From NCBI RefSeq assembly GCF_014048465.1, contig NZ_PDLY01000002.1, forward strand, positions 310,001 through 374,000: 64,000 bases of DNA, read 5' to 3'. Under the pieces are notes generated by a model. The model did no database searches, was not told where the DNA came from, and worked only from the letters and a program-made list of their open reading frames with translations. Of this stretch, positions 11,425-24,115 are shown piece by piece (position 1 is the first letter of the stretch; the number at the start of each line of letters is the position of its first letter). The translations under genes were made by a program, and so were the position numbers. The DNA comes from Bombella mellum. Its GTDB lineage: Bacteria; Pseudomonadota; Alphaproteobacteria; Acetobacterales; Acetobacteraceae.

Positions 11425-11441
11425 CAAGGAGACATCCGGGC

Positions 11442-12437
11442 ATGACAGACAAGACCATTCTTCCCACACCCACACCTCTTTCCATCGCCGTTCTGATGGG
11501 AGGAACCTCCAGCGAGCGCAGCGTCAGCCTGTCCAGCGGCAGGGCTGTCATGGAAGCCCTGAAGCAGGCCGGGCACCATGTCCATGCCATTGATGCCGGA
11601 CCGGACATCACCGCCACCATCGAGGCCCTGAAGGCCTGCAAACCGGATGCCGTCTTCAATGCCCTGCACGGTCCCGGCGGGGAAGACGGGGCCATTCAGG
11701 GCGTTCTGGAGTGGCTGGGCCTGCCCTATACCCATTCCGGAATTCTGGCTTCTGCCATCGCCATGAACAAGGCCAGCACCCGCATGGCCCTTCAGGCCGC
11801 CGGTCTCCCCGTTGCGGAAGGCTGCCTCATCACACCGGACGAACTGAAGGAACGGGCTCCCCTGTCGGCCCCTTATGTTCTGAAACCCGTGGCGGAAGGG
11901 TCATCCGTCGGTGTCCACATCCTCCATGAGGATGATGCCGAAAAACGCCGTGCCATTGCCAATTCATGGACCTTCGGCCCCCAGATTCTGGCCGAGCGTT
12001 TCATCCCCGGGCGTGAGCTGACCGTTGCGGTGCTGAGCGACGAGGCTCTGGCCGTCACGGAAATCCTCACACCGGAGAGCGGCGGTTTCTACGATTTTGC
12101 GGCCAAATACCAGGCCAATGGCTCCCGCCATGTCATTCCCGCCCCCCTGCCAGCGGACATCACGGACCAGGCACTCACACTGGCCCGCAGGGCCCATCAG
12201 GCACTGGGATGCCGGGGAGCCAGCCGGACCGACTACCGCTATGATGGCGACAGGGGCGAACTCGTCATTCTGGAGGTCAACACCCAGCCTGGCATGACGG
12301 CCACGTCCCTGCTGCCAGAACAGGCCGCAGCCCGTGGGGTAAGCTATCCTCTGCTCTGCCACTGGCTGGTGATGGACGCCTTGGGGCGGGCAGAGTCCCT
12401 CTCCCTCCATCCGGTTCCCCAGCCTGAAACCCGCTGA
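11442..12437 (+). CDS. ddl: D-alanine--D-alanine ligase
   Basis: ATP-grasp enzyme that joins two D-alanines for MurF. Seen are the N-terminal VLMGGTSSERSVSL, the ALHGPGGEDGAIQG loop, the ATP-grasp segment VLKPVAEGSSVGVHI and the metal-binding EVNTQPGMTATSLLPEQ. The open frame begins at 11223 inside murB. The ATG at 11442 has an AAGGAG Shine-Dalgarno about ten bases upstream and gives the usual 331 aa. It corresponds to the ddlB position of a classical dcw cluster. Confidence 0.94.
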   Translation: MTDKTILPTPTPLSIAVLMGGTSSERSVSLSSGRAVMEALKQAGHHVHAIDAGPDITATIEALKACKPDAVFNALHGPGGEDGAIQGVLEWLGLPYTHSGILASAIAMNKASTRMALQAAGLPVAEGCLITPDELKERAPLSAPYVLKPVAEGSSVGVHILHEDDAEKRRAIANSWTFGPQILAERFIPGRELTVAVLSDEALAVTEILTPESGGFYDFAAKYQANGSRHVIPAPLPADITDQALTLARRAHQALGCRGASRTDYRYDGDRGELVILEVNTQPGMTATSLLPEQAAARGVSYPLLCHWLVMDALGRAESLSLHPVPQPETR

Positions 12438-12443
12438 CGGCCC

Positions 12444-13334
12444 ATGATGTCCTTCTTCAGGAAACGCCCCCAGGAACCCGTGGACCCTTATGGGGACCGT
12501 CCCTCCAGCATGTCCCTCTTCTGGCAGCGGCAGAAGATCATCCTGCGGCGTCTGAGCATTCTCGCACTGGTCTGTCTCCTGCTGGCCGGAACGGGCTGGC
12601 TGGCCTGGAGCAGCCTGGGAGGACACAGGCTCACCGACAGCCTGCGGGTCCGGCTGGCGGCCCTCGACCCGCTCCGCATCCAGCACATCATCATCACGGG
12701 ACGCCGCCTGACCGATGAAAGCGAGATACTGGACGCCCTCGGCACGGGGCTGAACCATTCCCTCTTCAGCTTCTCCGTGGAGGCGGCACGCCAGCGCATC
12801 GATGAACTGCCTTTCATCGAGCACTCCACGGTCGAACGCCACCTGCCGGACACGATCAACATTACCGTGGAGGAGAAAAATCCCATCGCCATATGGCAGA
12901 TGGACGGACATTTTGTTCTCATCAACCAGAAAGGTGACACAGTTTCACGGCAGGAACTGACAGCACGCAACAGCTCAGTGTTCCGCAAGCTCCCCCTCGT
13001 CGTGGGAGCCGGGGCCAATCTGGAGGCCAGCACCATCATTTCCCTGCTGAACCAGTTCCCGGACATCAACAGCCACTCGCTGGCCCTGATCCGCATAGGG
13101 CAGCGACGCTGGAACATCCTCATGCAGAACGGCACGACCCTCATGCTGCCGGAAGGGGCCGAGGCTGCCGCCCTAGCCCGGCTGCACGGCTACCAGACCG
13201 ACTACCAGCTTCTGGACCGGCCCCTGAAGACGATCGACATGCGCCTGCCCGACCGCATGGTCATCCACCCTGCCGTTCCCGCCCCCAGCCCCGATCAGGA
13301 TGCCCCGCCTGCGGCTCCATCCGCCGGAGACTGA
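12444..13334 (+). CDS. ftsQ: Cell division protein FtsQ
   Basis: Bitopic divisome protein that links cytoplasmic and periplasmic division factors. A basic cytoplasmic tail of about 32 residues is followed by one membrane helix (about residues 33-51, LSILALVCLLLAGTGWLAW). A POTRA domain follows (IQHIIITGRRLTDESEIL) and then the FtsQ beta domain, with VEEKNPIAIWQMDGHFVLI. The C-terminus is proline-rich. Two adjacent ATGs (12444 and 12447) are possible starts. Its order between ddl and ftsA supports the call. Confidence 0.92.
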   Translation: MMSFFRKRPQEPVDPYGDRPSSMSLFWQRQKIILRRLSILALVCLLLAGTGWLAWSSLGGHRLTDSLRVRLAALDPLRIQHIIITGRRLTDESEILDALGTGLNHSLFSFSVEAARQRIDELPFIEHSTVERHLPDTINITVEEKNPIAIWQMDGHFVLINQKGDTVSRQELTARNSSVFRKLPLVVGAGANLEASTIISLLNQFPDINSHSLALIRIGQRRWNILMQNGTTLMLPEGAEAAALARLHGYQTDYQLLDRPLKTIDMRLPDRMVIHPAVPAPSPDQDAPPAAPSAGD

Positions 13335-13340
13335 CCCACC

Positions 13341-14672
13341 ATGCCGCGTCCCGTTCCCACCCCCCAACGCTCTCCGGCCGTGCTACAGAAAGGCCGAGCC
13401 GTTCTTCCCATCCTCCCGTCGGAAGAGCAGCAGGGATTCGCCTGGACACCGGGACTGAAGACCATACTGGACATCGGCTCCACCAAGACAACCTGTCTCA
13501 TCGGGCAGGGGCTGAAAAATGGCGGACTGCGGGTCCTCAGCTGGGGCTGGCGGCGTTCGGAAGGAATCAGCTCGGGGGCGGTGGTCGATGCCTTCCAGCT
13601 TGAACGGGTCATCCGTGCCACGGTCGGCGACGCCGAACGGAAGATCAGCCGCCGCATAAGGGACGTGACCGTCAATCTCGCCTGTGGAAACCCACGCAGC
13701 TACCACATGGATGCCTTCATGGCCCCGAACGGACGGGAAGTGACGGCGGAAGACATCCAGCATCTTTACGAACAGGCCCGCCACAATGCCGCCGAGCCGG
13801 ACCGCCGGATCGTGCAGGCCATGCCCCTCGGCTTCAGCATCGATGACAGCATCACCGTCCTGAATCCATGCGGGCAACGCTGCGAGAAGCTGATCGGCAA
13901 GTTCCACATCGTGGATGCACAGGTCAGTGCCCTTCACACGCTTGATGCCGTCCTGCGGAAGGCGGAGCTGCGGGCGGTCGGGATGCTGTCCAATCCCATC
14001 GCCTCCGGCCTTTCCGTGCTGGATCATGACGAGCGTGATCTGGGTGTCACGGTGGTCGACATGGGAGCAGGCACGACCACGCTGGCCGTCTTCGCCCGTG
14101 GGCGGGTCTTCTATACCCGGCACATCAGGGTCGGCGGCCATCACATCACCCGTGACATCGCCCAGTCCCTGTCCATTTCCATCGACATGGCGGAGCGGCT
14201 CAAGACACTATACGGCGTGGCCTATGCCTCCGCCAATGACGCTTCCATCCCCATCGCCCTGCCCCTCTCCCACCGCAACATGGTCCGGCAGATCACCAGG
14301 GCCGATCTCATCCGGGCCATCGCTCCCCGGGTCGAGGAGACGCTGGAGATGCTCCGCTACGAGCTGGACGTGGCAGGCCTCGGCCGCCCGGCGGAAGGCC
14401 GTGTCGTCCTGACCGGTGGCGGGGCACTGCTCAACGGCATTGATGCCGTGGCGGCCGAAATCCTCAACCGCCCGGTGCAGGTCCGCTCCCCGGCCGGGAT
14501 ACGGGGGCTTCCGGAGTCAGACCATCCCTCGATATGGGCCGGTTTTTCCACTGCCTCCGGCCTGCTGGCCTGGGCGGCGGGAGCCAGGGACCGCTTCTGC
14601 CTCCCCGAAAATGAAACCATGCCACGGGGGGTGGCGTGGCGTCTTGCAAATTTGTTACGAAGGAAGATTTAA
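13341..14672 (+). CDS. ftsA: Cell division protein FtsA
   Basis: Actin-like ATPase that tethers FtsZ to the membrane. The phosphate-1 motif ILDIGSTKTTCLIGQG begins near residue 47, later DMGAGTTTLAVFARGR (phosphate 2), and VLTGGGALLNGID (adenosine motif). The C-terminal GVAWRLANLLRRKI has the look of the amphipathic membrane-targeting helix. An extra N-terminal stretch of about 45 residues precedes the core; alphaproteobacterial FtsA proteins often have such extensions. It lies 6 bp after ftsQ. Confidence 0.95.
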   Translation: MPRPVPTPQRSPAVLQKGRAVLPILPSEEQQGFAWTPGLKTILDIGSTKTTCLIGQGLKNGGLRVLSWGWRRSEGISSGAVVDAFQLERVIRATVGDAERKISRRIRDVTVNLACGNPRSYHMDAFMAPNGREVTAEDIQHLYEQARHNAAEPDRRIVQAMPLGFSIDDSITVLNPCGQRCEKLIGKFHIVDAQVSALHTLDAVLRKAELRAVGMLSNPIASGLSVLDHDERDLGVTVVDMGAGTTTLAVFARGRVFYTRHIRVGGHHITRDIAQSLSISIDMAERLKTLYGVAYASANDASIPIALPLSHRNMVRQITRADLIRAIAPRVEETLEMLRYELDVAGLGRPAEGRVVLTGGGALLNGIDAVAAEILNRPVQVRSPAGIRGLPESDHPSIWAGFSTASGLLAWAAGARDRFCLPENETMPRGVAWRLANLLRRKI

Positions 14673-14796
14673 ACGCAGGTCCCACTTGATATTTAACGTT
14701 ACATCTCCATCTTCGAATGTTACCGTATAAGCAACATCTTTCTGCTAACTTCCCTCTGTAGCTACCCGTTTTCACCTTGGCCGGAGCAAACCCGTT

Positions 14797-16269
14797 ATGT
14801 CATTGAACCTGACCCCGACGACCCCTGGCGTAAGTGCTGTCAGCCCCCCGCGCATCACTGTCATCGGGGTTGGAGGCGGCGGGGTCAATGCCGTCAACAA
14901 CATGATTGACGGCAAGCTGCGTGGCGTGACCTTCATCGCCGCCAACACGGACGCCCAGCAGCTGGCCCTCTCCAAGGCCGAGACACGCCTCCAGCTCGGC
15001 CCGACCCTGACGAGGGGACTGGGAGCGGGCGCAAAGCCTGAGGTGGGCCGCCAGTCTGCCGAAGAAGTGGAAGCAGAAATCCGACAGCATCTGGAAGGGG
15101 TCGACCTCGTCTTCGTGACGGCTGGCATGGGAGGTGGCACCGGTACGGGGGCAGCCCCCGTCGTGGCCAGGATCGCCCATGAGTCGGGTGCCCTGACCAT
15201 CGGCGTCGTGTCCAAGCCGTTCGATTTCGAAGGGTCACGCCGCAGCCGGGCCGCAGCCGCCGGCATTGCGGAGCTGGAAAAGTACGTGGACACGCTTCTG
15301 GTCATTCCCAACCAGAACCTTTTCGGCAGTGCATCCCTGACGACCTCGCTGGTCGAGGCCTTCGCCATGGCTGATGACGTGCTGTACAGCGGCGTCCGCA
15401 GCGTGACGGACCTCATGGTGGAGGCCGGGTATCAGAACCTCGACTTCGCCGATGTCCGCACCGTCATGAGCGGCATGGGCAAGGCCATGATGGGCATTGG
15501 CACGGCCTCCGCCGACGAGGACGGCGAGGACTGGGCCGTGACCGCCGCCGAGCGGGCCATCTCCAACCCTCTGCTGGAGGAGACCTCCATCGCCGGTGCC
15601 CGTGCCCTGCTCGTGAACGTCACGCTCGGCCCGGACATGAGCCTGCTGGCCTACAACCAGATCATGAACCTCATCCGTGAGACGGCCAACTGTGAGGATG
15701 AGGAGATCAACAGCGGCTTCGTCGTCAATGAAGAGATGAAGGGCCGTGTCCAGGTCTCCGTCATCGCCACGGGGCTGGATGGCCGCACCCGTCAGGATGT
15801 GTCGGAGACCATTGCCACCGAGAAACAGGCTCAGGCCCCGGTCAGGGAAGCGGCCCCCGAGCCTGTCTCGAAAAATGACCAGCCCGAAAATGATCAGGAC
15901 TCTGCGACCATAAACACCCCTGAATATCAGGCCTTCCTCCAGAGGAACAATGAGCAGGCTCCGGCCCACGGGGCTGACCAGCCGTCCGAGACCACGCCGG
16001 ATGCTGCGCCGCAGCTGCCCAATTATGACCCTCATCTTGGCCCACAGCAGCAGGTTCCCAGCAGCGCACCGGAGCCGATCCGCCCACGGGAGGACACGGC
16101 ACAGACAGGCGGTGGCCTGTTCAGCCGCCTTTTCCGTGCCCGCCCGGAACATGAGACCCGGGGCCAGCAGCCCGCCGGAGAGCGGAAGCCGCAGCATGAC
16201 GGGCTGGCCGCACCGGCCGAGGATGACGAGCTGAGCATTCCGACCTATCTGCGCCGCGGTCCGAAATAA
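14797..16269 (+). CDS. ftsZ: Cell division GTPase FtsZ
   Basis: Tubulin homologue that forms the Z ring. The first GTP-binding loop is IGVGGGGVNAVNNM (about residue 22) and the tubulin signature GGGTGTGAAPVVA is near residue 110. A long disordered, Gln/Pro-rich linker spans roughly residues 325-475. The C-terminal peptide ELSIPTYLRR is the conserved site for FtsA and other partners. The 124-bp gap after ftsA is AT-richer than its surroundings and likely holds a separate ftsZ promoter, though no clear -35/-10 pair was fixed. A hairpin follows the stop. Confidence 0.97.
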   Translation: MSLNLTPTTPGVSAVSPPRITVIGVGGGGVNAVNNMIDGKLRGVTFIAANTDAQQLALSKAETRLQLGPTLTRGLGAGAKPEVGRQSAEEVEAEIRQHLEGVDLVFVTAGMGGGTGTGAAPVVARIAHESGALTIGVVSKPFDFEGSRRSRAAAAGIAELEKYVDTLLVIPNQNLFGSASLTTSLVEAFAMADDVLYSGVRSVTDLMVEAGYQNLDFADVRTVMSGMGKAMMGIGTASADEDGEDWAVTAAERAISNPLLEETSIAGARALLVNVTLGPDMSLLAYNQIMNLIRETANCEDEEINSGFVVNEEMKGRVQVSVIATGLDGRTRQDVSETIATEKQAQAPVREAAPEPVSKNDQPENDQDSATINTPEYQAFLQRNNEQAPAHGADQPSETTPDAAPQLPNYDPHLGPQQQVPSSAPEPIRPREDTAQTGGGLFSRLFRARPEHETRGQQPAGERKPQHDGLAAPAEDDELSIPTYLRRGPK

Positions 16270-16298
16270 ACGGTCCGATCCGACCCGTACGTCCTGTC

Positions 16299-16327
16299 AG
16301 CCCTCCTGACTTTTGGTCAGGGGGGCT
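16299..16327 (+). terminator. Hairpin terminator after ftsZ
   Basis: A 12-bp stem with one G-U pair (AGCCCTCCTGAC against GTCAGGGGGGCT) closes a 5-base loop, 30 bases after the ftsZ stop. There is no good T-run after it, so termination may be partial. Confidence 0.5.
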
Positions 16328-16396
16328 TCCCCATGCCCCACGACAGACGCTACACAGTGCTGGTCACAGCTCCAGCACGGAAGACCGTTTCCTACC

Positions 16397-17290
16397 ATGC
16401 AGACCACATTGCGACACCCCGTGCACTGCCACGGCATCGGCCTGCATGGCGGCAGACCGGCTACGCTGCATCTTCTTCCAGCCGCAGCCGACACGGGACT
16501 TCGCCTCCAGCGTCTGGACAGGCCGGAGACACCCTCATTCCGCCTCCTGCCAGACTGCATCATCTCCAGCCCTCTGGCAACGGTCGCCTCGTCGCCCCTC
16601 ACGCCTGACCTGACCGTGGCCACCATAGAACATCTCATGGCCACCCTTCATGCCTGTGAGATCGACAACCTGCTCATCCAGATCGACGGGCCGGAACTGC
16701 CCATTCTGGATGGCTGTGCGGAAACCTTCATGGCCCTGCTGGATGAGGCCGGTCATGAAAATCTGGGCGTCCCCCGCCGTTCCGTGGAGATACTCCGGCC
16801 AGTCCACGTCACGGGCAGGGATGGAGCCAAGGCCAGCCTGCTCCCCGGAACGGCAGGAACACTGGAACTTTCCCTGAGCATCGATTTTCCCGCCCCTGCC
16901 ATAGGCAGACAGACCTGCACGCTGGACCTCTCCCGAGACAGCTTCAGGAGCGAGCTGGCGGACTGCCGGACCTTCGTCAACCATCGTGACGTGGCCGCCC
17001 TCCAGGCACAGGGCCTTGCCCTGGGAGGCTCACTGGACAACGCTCTCGTCATACAGCATGACCGTGTCCTCAATCCCGGCGGCCTGAGACATGAAAACGA
17101 ATGCGCCAGACACAAGATGCTGGATACGGTCGGAGACCTCTACTGTGCCGGGTTCAGACTGTCAGGCCGGTTTGAAGGCCACAGGACGGGCCATGCCCTC
17201 AACAACCGGCTCCTGCGCACCCTCTTCTCTTCCCCGGAAAACTGGCGTTTCTCTGACGGAAGCCCGTCCGTTCTTCCCTCACCCGCCTGA
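16397..17290 (+). CDS. lpxC: UDP-3-O-acyl-GlcNAc deacetylase LpxC
   Basis: Zinc-dependent deacetylase, the committed step of lipid A synthesis. The sequence RHPVHCHGIGLHGG opens the protein. The zinc ligands fit TIEHLMATLH (His79) and ARHKMLDTVGDL (His and Asp near residues 239-243). The catalytic GH motif is in TGHALNN near the C-terminus. The open frame extends to 16313, but the ATG at 16397 gives the usual N-terminus and 297 aa. The linkage dcw-lpxC is common in proteobacteria. Confidence 0.94.
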   Translation: MQTTLRHPVHCHGIGLHGGRPATLHLLPAAADTGLRLQRLDRPETPSFRLLPDCIISSPLATVASSPLTPDLTVATIEHLMATLHACEIDNLLIQIDGPELPILDGCAETFMALLDEAGHENLGVPRRSVEILRPVHVTGRDGAKASLLPGTAGTLELSLSIDFPAPAIGRQTCTLDLSRDSFRSELADCRTFVNHRDVAALQAQGLALGGSLDNALVIQHDRVLNPGGLRHENECARHKMLDTVGDLYCAGFRLSGRFEGHRTGHALNNRLLRTLFSSPENWRFSDGSPSVLPSPA

Positions 17291-17353
17291 GAATATCAGG
17301 CCCGAGCGCAAGAACCCCCTTTTCCCAGAAACCTCCCATGCTATAAGAAAATC

Positions 17354-18376
17354 ATGGTCAGCAGCATCCTAAAATCCCACGTGGTTCCGTCCCGTTTCAG
17401 TCTCACGGTTTTCTGTGCTCCGGCTCTGCTCGGGCTTGCCCTTCTTTCCGGCTGTTCCAGCTCCGATGCCGACATCCAGGCAAAGCTGCCACGTTCGGCA
17501 GATGCTGAGACCCTCTACAATTACGGGATCGACGCCCTTCATGGCGGGCACTACAAGCTGGCCAGCAGCGAGTTCGAGCTTCTCCAGCAGAATTTCCCCT
17601 ATTCCGGCTATACCGGCAGTGCCGAGCTGATGGAGGGCTACGCCTACTACCTTCAGGGTGAGTATGCGCTTTCCGTCCAGCAGCTGGAACGCTACCTCCA
17701 GCTGCACCCCACCAGCCCGGATGCCGCCTACGCCTATTACCTGCGTGGCCTGTGCTATTATGAGCAGATCGGCGACGTGTCCCGTGACCAGCTCGGCACG
17801 CTGGAGGCCATGGATGCCCTTCAGGAAGTCATCACCCGTTTCCCCCAGACGTCCTATGCCCGTGACGCCCAGCTGAAGATCGACCTGTGCCGTGACCATC
17901 TGGCAGGCAAGGAAATGTATGTCGGCCGCTATTACCAGCGGGAGAAGGATTACCAGTCCGCCTATGGCCGCTACCAGCGTGTCGTGCAGGACTTCCAGAC
18001 GACCAACCATGTTCCGGAAGCCCTTGAACGTCTGGTGGAGGTCAGCCTGGACCTCGGCCTGCCGGACGAGGCCCGTCAGTCCGCCGCCGTGCTGGGCTAC
18101 AATGCGCCGGATAGCCGCTGGTACCGGCTGGCCTACAACAAGCTGAAAAACCACCACCAGCTGACTCCCCAGCTGCCCAGGCCGGCACAGGGCGAGAAAA
18201 AGCACGAACGTCGCTCCAGAAAACGCCATGCGATGTCGCCACCTCCCGCCCGGCAGGCCGCCCCGACATCTCCGGACTCCGTGATCGTCCAGCCTGTTTC
18301 CACGACACAGTCTGCTCCCATAGCATCCGTCGAAATCCCTCCGGCACCTGCTCCTGCCGGGAAGAAGTCACGGTAA
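17354..18376 (+). CDS. bamD: Outer-membrane assembly lipoprotein BamD
   Basis: TPR lipoprotein of the BAM complex that inserts outer-membrane beta-barrels. A signal peptide ends in the lipobox LLSGC (Cys at about residue 34). Five TPR-like repeats follow, with LYNYGIDALHGGHYKLASSE and DAAYAYYLRGLCYYEQIG. The last 65 or so residues are a basic and then Pro/Ser/Ala-rich tail not needed for the fold and longer than in model BamD proteins. The -lpxC-bamD-recN- order supports the call. Confidence 0.92.
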   Translation: MVSSILKSHVVPSRFSLTVFCAPALLGLALLSGCSSSDADIQAKLPRSADAETLYNYGIDALHGGHYKLASSEFELLQQNFPYSGYTGSAELMEGYAYYLQGEYALSVQQLERYLQLHPTSPDAAYAYYLRGLCYYEQIGDVSRDQLGTLEAMDALQEVITRFPQTSYARDAQLKIDLCRDHLAGKEMYVGRYYQREKDYQSAYGRYQRVVQDFQTTNHVPEALERLVEVSLDLGLPDEARQSAAVLGYNAPDSRWYRLAYNKLKNHHQLTPQLPRPAQGEKKHERRSRKRHAMSPPPARQAAPTSPDSVIVQPVSTTQSAPIASVEIPPAPAPAGKKSR

Positions 18377-18426
18377 TGATGCCCGGCCACATGGCCGCCA
18401 TCTCCTGACCATTTATGAAAAGTAAA

Positions 18427-18456
18427 ATGTGAGGCCAGAATTTTCTGGCTTCACAT
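18427..18456 (+). terminator. Hairpin terminator after bamD
   Basis: Fourteen-base arms (ATGTGAGGCCAGAA and TTCTGGCTTCACAT) pair with one G-U and are separated by two T's. The stem lies 50 bases after the bamD stop and is followed by a short T-rich stretch. Confidence 0.55.
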
Positions 18457-18589
18457 CGTTTATCCCACATTCCGCCAGTGTGACCTGTTGCGCTGGCCGC
18501 TTTTCTTCCTGAATATCTGGCACCGCATTTTCTGAAAACCTGCAGCAGGCACATCTGTCGTCGTCCTGCCCGGTTCTGGAGGCTGCATT

Positions 18590-22401
<3,812 letters not shown>

Positions 22402-22434
22402 ACAGAATCAGGCACAGAACGCCATGCAACATCC

Positions 22435-22472
22435 CCTGGCGGGCATGATGAAAATATATCATGCCCGCCAGG
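22435..22472. repeat. Perfect 15-bp inverted repeat after ligA
   Basis: Arms CCTGGCGGGCATGAT and ATCATGCCCGCCAGG are perfect complements with an 8-base AT-rich loop. No T-run follows on either strand. The right arm overlaps the AGG of an AGGAGG Shine-Dalgarno for a short ORF at 22484. It could terminate ligA transcripts, mask that ribosome site, or bind a dimeric regulator. Confidence 0.6.
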
Positions 22473-22483
22473 AGGTAGACGAC

Positions 22484-22558
22484 ATGGAAGAATATGGCAT
22501 TTTAACCAAAATTTATGAATCTTTTCCGGGACTCAATTTGGGAGAAAAACAAGTATAA
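22484..22558 (+). CDS. Putative 24-residue leader peptide
   Basis: A 24-codon ORF (begins MEEYGILTKIYESF, ends GEKQV) has a perfect AGGAGG Shine-Dalgarno eight bases before its ATG. Half of that ribosome site is in the right arm of the palindrome at 22435-22472, so pairing could hide it. It precedes the glycosyltransferase at 22696 by 137 AT-rich bases. No similarity is recognised, and a chance ORF cannot be excluded. Confidence 0.3.
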   Translation: MEEYGILTKIYESFPGLNLGEKQV

Positions 22559-22695
22559 ATTTACGAATCTTTTTCTTTTTCATATTTATTGACATATTAA
22601 ATAATATTTATATGGTTCATCCTTGCATCAACATCAAATGAATAGCCTCTCATATCTACCTGAAAAATAAATAGACTTTCTCAAACCTCTCTCTT
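22559..22695. other. AT-rich upstream region of the first glycosyltransferase
   Basis: About 137 bases far richer in A+T than the flanking genes, with runs such as TTGACATATTAAATAATATT. TTGACA at 22590 is a possible -35 element, but no convincing -10 at standard spacing was fixed. It probably holds the promoter of the gene at 22696. The base composition also marks the edge of the accessory region. Confidence 0.4.
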
Positions 22696-24066
22696 ATGTT
22701 AAATTTTGATAACAATTTCCCGGAGGTTCACGAGGTGGATGAGAAAAGATATTTCCTGACATGGAATTTTCAGATTCTTCGACAGAACTCCACAACCAGA
22801 ACACTTTATTGCTCCAAGCTGGGCAGCGAGTTTCCCGATGATGCCTTCGGCCTCACGCTGCCAGAAAACGACATTGCCGCACAATGTACATTCATCCCCC
22901 AGGGCGAGGAGATTGCGCCCTACCACGTTGACGACATCAAGATAACCTTTAACTCCGACATGCGGGTCTGGAATCTTCAGGACGGGAACGGGCTGTTTCT
23001 GTGTTTTGATTCCAAGATCCTGTCCTTTTCCAGAGAGCATGCCTCCTTCTGGGAAGGGTTCATCCTGCTGACACGCAACGAAATCGAAATGCTGACCCAT
23101 CTGCTCAACAACAGATGGGTCCTCCCCAAAACACAGAAAATCGTTGACGGCAGGGACTTCCAGTTCGTTGACGTCTTCAAGATGGCGATAGACGACTTCG
23201 ACGTCGACATGCGCTATCAGCTCTTCAAGTACTGGAACAAATATAACGTAACACTGTATTTCAATGGCTGGAAACGTGAGACCCTCTACCTCTACAATCC
23301 TGCCATATACATCACGGCCTACAGCAAAGACTCCATCATGCAGCAGTGCAGGATGTGCGTCACGTCACTGCGGAAAATGGGTGGTTTTACCGGTCCGATC
23401 ATCCTCATGACCGACAAGGACCAGAATTACATTGATGAACTTTTTGAAGGAAAGAAAGAATACACCGAAAACCTCATCATACATAACCTGTATCCAAAAG
23501 ACTTTCTTTCCTTTGTCTGCTCCAAATATGAAATAACGGACAAGGCCGACTTCGCAGGCTATCAGCCTCTCCTGTATCTGGACCCGGATATCATCATAGA
23601 CAGGCCGCTGGAGCCTCTCCTGATACGTGGTCTTTCAAGCGGCAAGATATGCTCCCCGGCGGAAGAGTTTCACCCCATACAGTCTCACATTCCGGCCGGT
23701 TCGTCCCTGTTCTCGATGGACGACATTCCGGGGCGTTTCACACCCGGCATCAATGGTGGCACCATCCTGTTTCCGAACACGGAAGATGACACGATCCGCC
23801 GCTTCATTGATGAAATACGGCACGAGGTCACGAACCTCGTCTTCAAGTTTGGCCGCTCCTTCAACGGCTGGGCCGATCAGGAGGCCTACAACTATCTGGC
23901 CATCAAGACCAATCTGGTCAATTCCAACGCCCTCACCTCATTCACGGCCTATCAGGGGCCCACGCATGACCGACGCCTCGGGCTGATCCATTTCTGGGGC
24001 TTCTCATCCGATGAGAAGGTGGAACGGATGCAGGACTACATGAAAGAGCTGGACTGTAATTTCTGA
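22696..24066 (+). CDS. Two-domain glycosyltransferase-like protein
   Basis: The C-terminal half (about residues 200-456) looks like a GT-A fold transferase distantly related to GT8: IYITAYSKDS opens it, YLDPDIIIDRP supplies the D-x-D metal motif (residues 296-298), INGGTILFPN and GWADQEAYNYL follow, and LIHFWGF is near the end. The N-terminal half is a separate beta-rich region ending FWEGFILLTRNE (residues 118-129), a signature shared with other proteins in this window. No signal peptide or membrane helix is seen, so it is probably cytoplasmic. The start is uncertain: an in-frame GTG at 22735 has a GGAGG eight bases upstream, whereas the ATG at 22696 has none. Donor and acceptor are unknown. 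Confidence 0.7.
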   Translation: MLNFDNNFPEVHEVDEKRYFLTWNFQILRQNSTTRTLYCSKLGSEFPDDAFGLTLPENDIAAQCTFIPQGEEIAPYHVDDIKITFNSDMRVWNLQDGNGLFLCFDSKILSFSREHASFWEGFILLTRNEIEMLTHLLNNRWVLPKTQKIVDGRDFQFVDVFKMAIDDFDVDMRYQLFKYWNKYNVTLYFNGWKRETLYLYNPAIYITAYSKDSIMQQCRMCVTSLRKMGGFTGPIILMTDKDQNYIDELFEGKKEYTENLIIHNLYPKDFLSFVCSKYEITDKADFAGYQPLLYLDPDIIIDRPLEPLLIRGLSSGKICSPAEEFHPIQSHIPAGSSLFSMDDIPGRFTPGINGGTILFPNTEDDTIRRFIDEIRHEVTNLVFKFGRSFNGWADQEAYNYLAIKTNLVNSNALTSFTAYQGPTHDRRLGLIHFWGFSSDEKVERMQDYMKELDCNF

Positions 24067-24073
24067 ACTTCTC

Positions 24074-24109
24074 ATGACGGTGGATCACTTCATGATGATC
24101 CACCGTCAT
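24074..24109 (+). terminator. Rho-independent terminator
   Basis: Perfect 14-bp stem (ATGACGGTGGATCA with TGATCCACCGTCAT), 8-base loop, followed by TTTTCT. It lies 8 bases after the glycosyltransferase stop and just before the 3' end of the convergent gene at 24116. Confidence 0.85.
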
Positions 24110-24115
24110 TTTCTG

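Noticed and set aside
14673-14796. A CtrA-type site before ftsZ (TTAAC half-site)
   Set aside because: Only a half-site is present; no TTAA-N7-TTAA pair could be found.
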